64,000 nt of DNA from Phocaeicola coprophilus. GTDB taxonomy: Bacteria; Bacteroidota; Bacteroidia; Bacteroidales; Bacteroidaceae. Each line of letters opens with the position of its first letter. Position 1 is the first letter of the stretch. Under the pieces are notes generated by a model. It saw only the letters and a list, made by a program, of their open reading frames with translations, did not search any database and was not told the DNA's origin. This document shows positions 36,425 to 44,124 of this stretch, one piece after another. The stretch spans positions 56,345-120,344 of the forward strand of contig JACJJM010000010.1 in the NCBI GenBank assembly GCA_016900015.1. The letters run 5' to 3'. The position numbers and the translations under genes were made by a program.

Positions 36425-37039
36425 CTATTTTTGCAATTTGAATCCCAACTGCATCCCTTCGTAATTGTCAGAGACGGAATTGAAGATTGTGAGCAGGTTG
36501 TTGTCCATGAATTTGCTGGCTACACTGGCGATGCCTTTGGCTATGTCCCAGACACGGTCAGCGTCGTAAGCCAGGGTCATCTGGTCACCACTGAAGCTGA
36601 CATAAGCCGTGGTGCTGAATCCAAGTTTGCCGGTCATGACGACGGTCAGGTTGTCTTTGTCAAACGTGTAAGTGCCGGTGCTTGATTTTCCGGCGATGGT
36701 CTGCACGTAAGTGCCGTCTTCCTTGAATTCGTATGAGGTGTTTTCACTGCTGATTTTTAGTTTGGAACATGCTGTACCCAGTTGTTCTTCCACTTTGCTG
36801 GATGCCACGACACCTCCAGCCTTGGCCAGCAGGTTGTCACTCTTGAAAACACAAGCGGGCTGGACATATCGCCATGTGCCGATGATGGATTTGTCGTTTA
36901 CCGTCACTTTGTTTACAACCTTGCTCATGCCGTCTTTCAGGTTTCCGAGCAGATTTTTCCAGTCTTGAGCCTGTCCGGGCATCGATGTGCAGATGAGCAG
37001 GAACAGGCATACACATTTCCATAAATTTGTTTTCTTCAT
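36425..37039 (-). CDS. DUF4923 exported protein
   Basis: 204 aa with signal peptide (cleavage after GQAQ, about residue 25). Matches the DUF4923/lipocalin-like plan: amphipathic WKNLLGNLKDGMSKVVNKVT, then IIGTWRYVQPACVFKSDNLLAKAGGVVASSKVEEQL, then a beta-rich half YEFKEDGTYVQTIAGKSSTGTYTFD...MTLAYDADRV. Probably periplasmic; no known activity. Transcribed divergently from the pectate-lyase-like gene with back-to-back -7 boxes. Confidence 0.78.
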   Translation of the reverse strand: MKKTNLWKCVCLFLLICTSMPGQAQDWKNLLGNLKDGMSKVVNKVTVNDKSIIGTWRYVQPACVFKSDNLLAKAGGVVASSKVEEQLGTACSKLKISSENTSYEFKEDGTYVQTIAGKSSTGTYTFDKDNLTVVMTGKLGFSTTAYVSFSGDQMTLAYDADRVWDIAKGIASVASKFMDNNLLTIFNSVSDNYEGMQLGFKLQK

Positions 37040-37070
37040 TGTCTTGTTTGCTTTTTGATAAAGTTTGTTG

Positions 37071-37078
37071 CAAAGATA
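37071..37078 (-). promoter_or_regulatory. -7 box of the DUF4923 gene
   Basis: Minus-strand TATCTTTG, exact match, 32 nt before the ATG at 37039. Confidence 0.55.
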
Positions 37079-37134
37079 ATGTTTCTATCGCACGCATTGC
37101 AATGTAATTTAACACTTATAATTTAAACTTTCGC

Positions 37135-37142
37135 TATCTTTG
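37135..37142 (+). promoter_or_regulatory. -7 box of the pectate-lyase operon
   Basis: TATCTTTG, exact match, 44 nt before the ATG at 37186. The two opposed boxes (37071 and 37135) are only 56 nt apart, so the polymerase sites overlap or nearly so. Confidence 0.55.
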
Positions 37143-37185
37143 CCGTCTAAGGAAAGAAATTAGAGTACAAACATAAAATATAGCT

Positions 37186-38874
37186 ATGAAAAACTTATCC
37201 AACTTATTAATGTCGGCAGTTCTTCTGTCAGCATGTGCATTGCCTGCGGTTGCGCAATATCCGGTAATACCAGATTCGATTAAAGCGCGCATAGAGCGTG
37301 AGCAGAGCGAGATTGACCGTTTGTCGGATGAAGCTTGGGCCAAGGCTTTGCCTATTGTGGAGCAGGAGGCTATCAATGGCCGTCCGTACAAACCTTGGGC
37401 TTCCAAGCCCAGCGACTTGCTGAAGGCTGATATTCCGGCTTTTCCGGGAGCAGAAGGCGGAGGTGCTTATACGCCGGGCGGACGTGGCGGAAAGGTCTTG
37501 GTGGTGACCAATCTGAACGACCGTGGTCCAGGTTCCTTCCGTGAAGCTTGCGAGACCGGAGGTGCACGTATCATCGTTTTTAATGTGTCGGGCGTCATCC
37601 ATTTGAAAACTCCCATCAATCTTCGTGCCCCTTATGTGACGATTGCCGGGCAGACAGCTCCGGGAGATGGTATTTGTGTGACAGGTGCTTCGTTCCTCAT
37701 CGACACGCATGATGTCGTCATCCGTCACATGCGTTTCCGCCGTGGGCAGACTGACGTGGCTTTCCGCGACGATGCTTTGGGAGGCAACGGTGTGGGCAAT
37801 ATCATGATTGACCACGTATCGGCGTCGTGGGGACTCGATGAGAATATGTCTATGTATCGCCATGTCTACAACCGTGACCCGAAGACCAATAAAGGAGAGA
37901 AGCTTCCTACGGTGAACATCACCATCCAGAACTCCATCTTCTCTGAGGGACTTGACATGTACAATCATGCCTTTGGTGCGACCATTGGCGGACACAACTG
38001 TATGTTTGCCCGCAATCTTTTTGCCTCAAACATCAGCCGTAACTGCTCTATCGGCATGAACGAAGACTTCAATTTCGTCAATAACGTGACATTCAACTGG
38101 TGGAACCGTTCGGTTGACGGTGGCGACAATACGAGCCGTCTGAACATCATCAACAATAATTTTAAGCCGGGACCTATTACCCCTGTGGGCAAACCTATCA
38201 GCTACCGTATTGTGAAGATGGAATCCGGCCGTTCCAAGGAGAGCAAAGACCTGTATGGCAAAGCTTATGTCAATGGCAATGTCGTGTGGGGCAATGACGC
38301 TGTAACAAAGGACAACTGGGCCGGTGGCGTGCAGATTGGCAACGGACCTGTCCCGGCTGAGCGTGTGGGCGAACTGCGGGTCGACACGCCTTTCCCGATG
38401 CCTCATGTGACCATCATGCCGGCAAAGGAAGCCTATGATTTCGTGTTGAGCAATGTCGGTGCGACTTTCCCCAAGCGTGATGCTGTCGACAAGCGTGTCA
38501 TTGAGACTGTGAAAACCGGTAAAGCTATTTATGCAGATGATGCAAAGGAGTTCAGCAGTCCTTATGTGAAACGTCGTCTTCCGGCTGATTCCTATAAATT
38601 GGGCATTATCACCCATCCGAGCCAAGTGGGAGGTCTTCCTGAATACAAAGGCACACCGGTGGTCGACAGTGACAATGACGGTATGCCTGATGCTTGGGAG
38701 ACTAAGTATGGCTTGAACCCGAATGACCCGAGCGATGCGGTGAAAGACTGCAATGGTGACGGTTATACGAACATCGAGAAATACATCAATGGTATCGATC
38801 CGACCCGTAAAGTAGACTGGACGGATGTGGAAAACAACTACGATACGTTGGCAAAACGCAAAAGTTTACTTTAA
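37186..38874 (+). CDS. Pectate lyase-like polysaccharide lyase (PL1 type)
   Basis: 562 aa. Signal peptide MKNLSNLLMSAVLLSACALPAVAQ (an alternative lipobox LSAC is visible). A mature right-handed beta-helix starts at AFPGAEGGGAYTPGGRGGKVLVVTNLNDRGPGSFREAC, typical of PL1. VTIAGQTAPGDGICV and HDVVIRHMRFRRGQTD follow, with repeated Asn ladders. The last 70 residues contain DSDNDGMPDAWETKYGLNPND, a thrombospondin type 3-like Ca2+-binding repeat. Cleaves polygalacturonate-type chains by beta-elimination (family knowledge). The next gene starts 15 nt after the stop, so the two are an operon. Confidence 0.85.
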   Translation: MKNLSNLLMSAVLLSACALPAVAQYPVIPDSIKARIEREQSEIDRLSDEAWAKALPIVEQEAINGRPYKPWASKPSDLLKADIPAFPGAEGGGAYTPGGRGGKVLVVTNLNDRGPGSFREACETGGARIIVFNVSGVIHLKTPINLRAPYVTIAGQTAPGDGICVTGASFLIDTHDVVIRHMRFRRGQTDVAFRDDALGGNGVGNIMIDHVSASWGLDENMSMYRHVYNRDPKTNKGEKLPTVNITIQNSIFSEGLDMYNHAFGATIGGHNCMFARNLFASNISRNCSIGMNEDFNFVNNVTFNWWNRSVDGGDNTSRLNIINNNFKPGPITPVGKPISYRIVKMESGRSKESKDLYGKAYVNGNVVWGNDAVTKDNWAGGVQIGNGPVPAERVGELRVDTPFPMPHVTIMPAKEAYDFVLSNVGATFPKRDAVDKRVIETVKTGKAIYADDAKEFSSPYVKRRLPADSYKLGIITHPSQVGGLPEYKGTPVVDSDNDGMPDAWETKYGLNPNDPSDAVKDCNGDGYTNIEKYINGIDPTRKVDWTDVENNYDTLAKRKSLL

Positions 38875-38889
38875 TCAACTATAAACGTG

Positions 38890-41800
38890 ATGAAATCAAT
38901 CCATTTAAAGATTTTAGCTTTAGGATTGCTGATGGCGGGGTTTGTGCATGTCAATGCACAAACCTTTGCTGTTCGTACGGACGGTCAGCATCTGTCTTAT
39001 GTGAAAGATTCCCGTGGCAATCGCTTGCTGGACTATTCCACATGTGGTTATCGGAATTCCAATGTGGACATTCCTTCCGTCAAAGGTGCAGTCTTTGTTT
39101 CCCATCGAGAGGGTGACAACAGTGAGCGCATTCAGCGTGCGTTGGACTATGTAGCTTCGTTGAAGCCTGATGCAAATGGTTTTCGGGGGGCCGTGCTGCT
39201 CGACAAAGGAACATTTGAATTGTCTGAGCCCTTGCGCATCAAGGCTTCAGGTGTGGTGTTGCGCGGCGTTTCAAAGAAAGAGACAGTCTTAAAGAAAAAC
39301 GGTGTGGACCGCTGTGCCCTTATTTATATAGAAGGTATAAATGACTGCAAGGAGGCGGGGACTACAAACATTGTTTCCGATTATGTACCGGTGAATGCCT
39401 TGACCTTCGATGTCGCATCTGGCACAGGGCTGCAAGCCGGTGACCGTGTGATGATCTACCGTCCTTGCACAAAAGAGTGGATTGCTTCGCTGGGATGTGA
39501 GATTTTTGGCGGAGGCATTAGTGCGCTGGGATGGAAAGCCGGCGACGTAGACCTTTATTGGGACAGAACCGTTACAGCGGTAGAAGGCAATAAGGTGACG
39601 ATTGACGCTCCGTTGTCCATGGCTTTGGACAAGGAGTATGGACAGTGTGCATTGATGCCTTACGCCTGGGACGGTCGTGTGTCTGACTCCGGCGTGGAGA
39701 ACCTGACGCTCATGTCTGATTACAACAAGAAATACCCAATGGATGAAGACCACTGCTGGAGTGGCATATCCATAGAGAATGCTGAGAACTGCTGGGTTCG
39801 GATGGTGGATTTCAAGCATTTTGCCGGTAGTGCTGTCATCGTACAACGTACAGGAGCACGCATTACGGTGGAGGATTGCCGTTCGCTCGAACCTGTATCG
39901 GAATTGGCAGGCATGCGTCGCCGTTCGTTCTACACAATGGGCCAGCAAGTGCTCTTCCAACGTTGCTATTCGGAGTACGCCATAAACGATTTTGTGGCCG
40001 GGTACAGTGCCGCAGGACCGAACGCTTTTGTGCAGTGTGACTCTTGGGAGTCAAACAGTTTCAGTGGCTCTATCGGTTCGTGGGCAGCCGGTCTGTTGTT
40101 TGACATTGTCAATATCGACGGCCATGACCTGAAGTTTATGAATTTGGGACAGGACAAGGTCGGAGCCGGATGGAACACCGGCAACAGCCTTTTCTGGCAG
40201 TGTACGGCCAATGAACTCTTCTGTTATACACCGGTGAAGGACGCGCCGAATCGGGCATACGGTTGCTGGGGCGCATTCTCAGGTGACGGAGAATGGGGCG
40301 AGTCGAACAATCATGTCAATCCGCGCAGTTTCTTCTATGCTCAGTTGGCCGAACGCCTGCAGGCGGATGTCAGCAAGCGTGCCCGTCTGTTGCCCCGTTG
40401 GATGGATGCCACCAGTAGTCCGACTGTGGAGCAGGCAGCTGAGATGGCAAAGCAAAGTCTTGAACCGCGTCTGACCTTGGACATGTGGATTGAACAGAAC
40501 ACATGTGCCGCTTCCGTCGATGCGACAGGCTTGAAGTCGGTCGACGACATCAAGGCTTCCCCGAAGCAGGCTCCGGCCAAAATGGACTTCAGCATAGTCA
40601 ACGGTCATATCGTGGCCGACGGACTTTTGCTTGAAGGCAATCGCCAGGAAGTGACATGGTGGAACGGACGCACGAAATATAACTTCATCAAGACGGCCAA
40701 ACCGCATGTCACCCGCTTCGTGCCTGACCAGGAAGGATTGGGCTTGACCGACCGCATCGACTCGGCACTCGTGCAGATGAAACGCCGGGGAAATGTCGTG
40801 TTTGACCATAACTACGGCCTGTGGTACGACTTGCGCCGCACCGACCATGAACGCATCCGCCGCCGTGACGGCGATGTCTGGGCTCCGCTTTACGAGCAGC
40901 CTTTCGGACGTTCCGGACAGGGCAAGGCTTGGGACGGACTGAGCAAATATGACCTGACACGTCCCAATGCTTGGTACTGGTATCGCCTGAAGACATTTGC
41001 CGACAAGGCCGAAGCCGCCGGCATGATGCTTTTCCATCAGAATTATTTCCAACACAACATCCTCGAAGCCGGTGCACACTGGGTGGACTGCCCGTGGCGT
41101 GATGCCAACAACATCAACAACACGGACATGGGTGAGCCTGTCAACTTTGCCGGAGACAAACGCATCTTCGTGGCAGACAAATTCTATGACATTAATCATC
41201 CCGTGCGTCGGGAGTTGCACCGCCAATACATCCGTCAGTGTCTGAACAACTTTGCGGATAATAAAAACGTCGTACAACTCATCAGTGCCGAATACACCGG
41301 TCCGCTCCACTTCATGGAGTTCTGGCTCGACTGCATCGCCGAGTGGGAACAGGAGACAGGCAAGCATGCCACGGTTGCCCTGAGCGCGACGAAGGACGTG
41401 CAGGATGCCATTCTGAACGACCCGAAACGGGCGGCCGTCGTCGACATCATCGACATCCGCTATTGGCATTACCGTGCCGACGGTTCGCTCTACGCTCCTG
41501 AAGGCGGCAAGAACATGGCTCCGCGCCAGCATGCACGCAAGATGAAGGTCGGAAAGATGGGCTACGAAGGTGCATACCGGGCAGTGAGCGAATACCGTAT
41601 GAAATATCCCGACAAGGCTGTCGTCCTCTATGCGCAGGACTATCCCGCGCAGGGTTGGGCTGTGCTGATGGGAGGCGGCTCATGCCCCAACTTGCAGGTG
41701 GCTGATAAAGACTTCCTTTCCGATGTGCCTTACATGAACGTTGTGCCGTCGACAACTGCGGACTATGAGATGATAGCCGGTGAGAAACAAGGTGCTGTGC

Positions 41801-41976
41801 TCCATGTACACAAGGCGATGGATGTGAAACTTTCCTTGCCGTCCGGCAAGTATTGCGTGAAATACATCACGTCGAAAGATTGCAAGGTATCCGTTCTCGT
41901 CAAGAGCGTAAAAGTGAAAGGTGACTACACGCTCCATGCTGAGAAGGAGGGCATCTATTGGTTGCAGAAGCTGTAA
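38890..41976 (+). CDS. DUF6298 protein: beta-helix plus putative catalytic domain
   Basis: 1029 aa, exported (signal MMKSIHLKILALGLLMAGFVHVNAQ). Residues about 30-500 look like a parallel beta-helix of the pectate-lyase/glycosidase type (RIQRALDYVASLKPD..., GVVLRGVSKKETVL, ENLTLMSDYN). From about 560 (FSIVNGHIVADGLLLEG) to the end is a second domain I assign to DUF6298, with a TIM-barrel-like run (VVFDHNYGLWYDL, MMLFHQNYFQHN, VVQLISAEYTGPLHF). Glu in SAEYTGP is a candidate catalytic residue (inference). Probably acts on a plant pectin fragment made by the preceding lyase. GTG 38887 precedes ATG 38890. Confidence 0.7.
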   Translation: MKSIHLKILALGLLMAGFVHVNAQTFAVRTDGQHLSYVKDSRGNRLLDYSTCGYRNSNVDIPSVKGAVFVSHREGDNSERIQRALDYVASLKPDANGFRGAVLLDKGTFELSEPLRIKASGVVLRGVSKKETVLKKNGVDRCALIYIEGINDCKEAGTTNIVSDYVPVNALTFDVASGTGLQAGDRVMIYRPCTKEWIASLGCEIFGGGISALGWKAGDVDLYWDRTVTAVEGNKVTIDAPLSMALDKEYGQCALMPYAWDGRVSDSGVENLTLMSDYNKKYPMDEDHCWSGISIENAENCWVRMVDFKHFAGSAVIVQRTGARITVEDCRSLEPVSELAGMRRRSFYTMGQQVLFQRCYSEYAINDFVAGYSAAGPNAFVQCDSWESNSFSGSIGSWAAGLLFDIVNIDGHDLKFMNLGQDKVGAGWNTGNSLFWQCTANELFCYTPVKDAPNRAYGCWGAFSGDGEWGESNNHVNPRSFFYAQLAERLQADVSKRARLLPRWMDATSSPTVEQAAEMAKQSLEPRLTLDMWIEQNTCAASVDATGLKSVDDIKASPKQAPAKMDFSIVNGHIVADGLLLEGNRQEVTWWNGRTKYNFIKTAKPHVTRFVPDQEGLGLTDRIDSALVQMKRRGNVVFDHNYGLWYDLRRTDHERIRRRDGDVWAPLYEQPFGRSGQGKAWDGLSKYDLTRPNAWYWYRLKTFADKAEAAGMMLFHQNYFQHNILEAGAHWVDCPWRDANNINNTDMGEPVNFAGDKRIFVADKFYDINHPVRRELHRQYIRQCLNNFADNKNVVQLISAEYTGPLHFMEFWLDCIAEWEQETGKHATVALSATKDVQDAILNDPKRAAVVDIIDIRYWHYRADGSLYAPEGGKNMAPRQHARKMKVGKMGYEGAYRAVSEYRMKYPDKAVVLYAQDYPAQGWAVLMGGGSCPNLQVADKDFLSDVPYMNVVPSTTADYEMIAGEKQGAVLHVHKAMDVKLSLPSGKYCVKYITSKDCKVSVLVKSVKVKGDYTLHAEKEGIYWLQKL

Positions 41977-42010
41977 AACGCAGATAAAATCTGTTAAAAA
42001 TAAAATTCTC

Positions 42011-42052
42011 AAGGAGGGTGTATCCAAAACAAACGGATACATCCTCCTTTTG
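42011..42052. terminator. Hairpin terminator after the lyase operon
   Basis: Arms AAGGAGGGTGTATCC (42011-42025) and GGATACATCCTCCTT (42035-42049), one wobble, then TTTGTTTG. It resembles the terminators at 31855 and 36350. Confidence 0.88.
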
Positions 42053-42125
42053 TTTGCTTTCTAGTCGCTTGTTTTGGGAAGCATTACTTCTCTTGTATGC
42101 TCTTGTAAAATCCGTTTTTGCCAGC

Positions 42126-42210
42126 CATAAAGGGTAGCCGACCTTACCCTGGAGTCCGTGCTTGCCCGCCCTAGACTCCGTCCGACCTTACCCTAGAGGG
42201 TCAGCTATGC
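42126..42210. repeat. 22-bp-period mosaic element, copy 4 (variant)
   Basis: Three 22-bp units at 42138, 42160 and 42182. Units 1 and 3 begin CCGACCTTACCCT and units 1 and 2 end in CTCCGT or GTCCGT. Here TTACCCT replaces the usual ACGGAAAGG, so both arms have changed together. AAAGGGTAGCCG at the left edge matches the AGGGTAGCCGA module of copies 1, 2 and 6. It is the first part of a 580-nt gap without a gene between convergent operons. Confidence 0.65.
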
Positions 42211-42308
42211 TTGTGTCAGACTCGACGGCGGGCAGGGATTCAGAGGCGGAACAGACCTTGTCTGATAGGGAGGAAAAAGTACAATAAGGTTTAGATGCCG
42301 GTCTTTGC

Positions 42309-42423
42309 TTTTTCATTATCACGATTCTGATGGTCTTATGATCGCGATAGTTGTAGTCTTATGATTGCGAAAATGAGTGTGTCATGTTCGCGATTGTAAG
42401 ACTGTCATATTCGCGATACTGGA
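42309..42423. repeat. Five-copy 23-bp-period repeat with TCGCGA cores
   Basis: The cores CACGA, CGCGA, TGCGA, CGCGA and CGCGA begin at 42320, 42343, 42366, 42389 and 42412, exactly 23 bp apart. Upstream of each is TCATTAT, TCTTATG or TCAT(G/A)T. The best cores, ATCGCGAT and TTCGCGA, are palindromic. Units keep phase although many bases differ. It may be an operator array or an eroded minisatellite. The remainder of the gap to marC shows only the hairpin at 42541. Confidence 0.7.
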
Positions 42424-42540
42424 TGAAAGCTGACAGGCATGTGGAAGGATGCTGATAACGAATGTGTTATACGGATGCTTCCTGGTGTAAAACTGGAGAA
42501 ATGGGATTGGAAGGATATGAAAGCAGTGTGCAGAAAAGAA

Positions 42541-42596
42541 AATGCTTGGACGGAAAATGTACAATAACCTCAAGCTGTGCATTCCGTCCAAGCATT
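42541..42596 (-). terminator. Long-stem hairpin, likely terminator of marC
   Basis: Perfect 15-bp arms AATGCTTGGACGGAA (42541-42555) and TTCCGTCCAAGCATT (42582-42596) with a 26-nt loop. On the minus strand the stem is followed by TTTTCTTTTC, so it suits marC, which ends 41 nt away. Confidence 0.7.
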
Positions 42597-42636
42597 CGAT
42601 GGCTTGTCCGAATCCGGCAGGAAATCGGGTGAAGCC

Positions 42637-43233
42637 TTATTTTTGAAGTTCGGCGATGAGCGCGGTGATGTTGGCTGTAAAGAGACGGGCCGAGATGGCA
42701 ATCAGGATAATGCCGAAGAACTTACGCATGATGTAGATGCCGCCTTTGCCCAGAAAACGTTCGATGCGGTCAGTCATTTTCAGTACGAAGAACACCCACA
42801 CCATGTTGAGCGTGAGCGCCGTGAGGATGTTGATAGTGGCATATTCGGCGCGCAAGGTGACAAGCGTGGTGAACGTTCCGGCTCCGGCCAGCAGCGGGAA
42901 GACCAGAGGGACGAGAGTCGCTTCTTTGATCGGTCCTTGATTCTTGAAGATTTCGATGTCTAGAATCATTTCCAGTGCCATCAGGAAGATGATGAGTGCT
43001 CCTGCGATGGCGAATGAAGCGATGTCCACTTGGAAGATTTTCAGGATGGCGTCTCCTCCGAAGAAAAAGAGGAGGAGCAATGCAAAGGAGATGAGGGTCG
43101 CCTTGAGCGCATTGACAGGACGGCCTTTTTGTTTTAGACTTAAGATGATAGGGATTGCGCCGATAATATCAATGACTGCAAACAGTACGATGAAAGCACT
43201 GATGAGCTGTTGGAAATTAAATTCTGAAAACAT
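42637..43233 (-). CDS. MarC-family membrane protein
   Basis: 198 aa inner-membrane protein with six predicted helices. The N-terminal FIVLFAVIDIIGAIPIILSL and the mid-protein VPLVFPLLAGAGTFTTLVTL are the two characteristic Pro/Gly helices of the MarC/UPF0056 family. The function is not established; despite its name MarC is not needed for multiple antibiotic resistance in E. coli. Stands alone between its own -7 box and terminator. Confidence 0.9.
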   Translation of the reverse strand: MFSEFNFQQLISAFIVLFAVIDIIGAIPIILSLKQKGRPVNALKATLISFALLLLFFFGGDAILKIFQVDIASFAIAGALIIFLMALEMILDIEIFKNQGPIKEATLVPLVFPLLAGAGTFTTLVTLRAEYATINILTALTLNMVWVFFVLKMTDRIERFLGKGGIYIMRKFFGIILIAISARLFTANITALIAELQK

Positions 43234-43252
43234 ATCCTTTATTCTTTTGGAG

Positions 43253-43260
43253 CAAAGATA
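43253..43260 (-). promoter_or_regulatory. -7 box of marC
   Basis: Minus-strand TATCTTTG, exact match, 20 nt before the ATG at 43233. Confidence 0.5.
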
Positions 43261-43349
43261 TTCATTTTTCTGCTATGGCTATTCATTTTAATAAAAGAAA
43301 AAAAACATAAAACATAAGGTAAAAAGGCCGCGTGTAAGTTTTTCATAAT

Positions 43350-43357
43350 TATATTTG
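43350..43357 (+). promoter_or_regulatory. -7 box of the Crp/Fnr-type regulator gene
   Basis: TATATTTG, an exact match, 40 nt before ATG 43397. Upstream sequence is A-rich without a clear TTTG. Confidence 0.5.
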
Positions 43358-43396
43358 TACAATTTAGCATATATACTTTATAAACTGACGTGGACA

Positions 43397-44110
43397 ATGA
43401 CAATAACGATGTATGATACTTTACTCCAACTGCCCTTGTTTCAGGGATTAGGTAAGAACGACATTACCAGCATCTTGGATAAAGTAAAGATACATTTTTC
43501 CCGACGTAAGGCCGGTGACATCGTGCTTCGTAAAGGCCAGGCATGTAGGGATTTGGTCTTTTTGCTCAACGGAAGTCTGATGTCTGAGACATCGGACAAG
43601 GACAATATGTATTTGTTTTATGAAGAAATAGATGCTCCTTCCCTGCTTGAGCCTTATTCGCTTTTCGGCTGGCGTACGGAGTATGCATCGAACTATATCA
43701 CGTCGACCGTTTGTGATTTTGTCAGCATAGAGAAGTTCTATTTGCTTTCCGAGTTGAGCAATTATGAAATCATCCGCTTGAATTACTTGAATATATTGAG
43801 CAACCGCATTCAGAATTTGAGTGACCGTTTGTGGACCAACATGGCTGGAAGCGTGGAGGACCGCATTGTGGATTTCATTCTTCTCCATAGCATAATCCCG
43901 ACGGGTGAGAAGCGCTTGAAAATAAAGATGGACGACTTGGCAAAACTGCTTTCCAGCACTCGGATACGTATTTCCAGGGCTTTGAATGAAATGCAGGACA
44001 AGCATTGGATAACGTTGCACCGCGGTGAAATCCGTGTCCCGGATTTCGTCCATCTGAAGGAACATCGGGAGGCCCGGCGGCTGGAGCAATCGATAAAAAG
44101 TGAAACATAA
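43397..44110 (+). CDS. Crp/Fnr-family transcription regulator
   Basis: 237 aa. The N-terminal cyclic-nucleotide-binding-like beta roll (LPLFQGLGKNDITSILDKVKIHFSRRKAGDIVLRKGQACRDLVFLLNGSL) is joined by a long helix to a C-terminal winged HTH (KMDDLAKLLSSTRIRISRALNEMQDKHWI). There is no Cys cluster, so it is not an Fe-S Fnr. The effector is unknown. ATG 43397 or 43409 may start it; 43355 is too close to the promoter. The M3 peptidase gene follows after 14 nt and may be co-transcribed. Confidence 0.88.
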   Translation: MTITMYDTLLQLPLFQGLGKNDITSILDKVKIHFSRRKAGDIVLRKGQACRDLVFLLNGSLMSETSDKDNMYLFYEEIDAPSLLEPYSLFGWRTEYASNYITSTVCDFVSIEKFYLLSELSNYEIIRLNYLNILSNRIQNLSDRLWTNMAGSVEDRIVDFILLHSIIPTGEKRLKIKMDDLAKLLSSTRIRISRALNEMQDKHWITLHRGEIRVPDFVHLKEHREARRLEQSIKSET

Positions 44111-44124
44111 CTTAGATTCAGAAT

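Noticed and set aside
42309..42423. CRISPR array
   Set aside because: The period of 23 bp leaves no space for spacers, units are degenerate, and no cas genes are near. The same applies to the 22- and 41-bp arrays.
42541..42596. IS or MITE terminal inverted repeats
   Set aside because: Only 26 bp lie between the arms, and a T-rich tract follows on the minus strand right after marC, so a terminator explains it.
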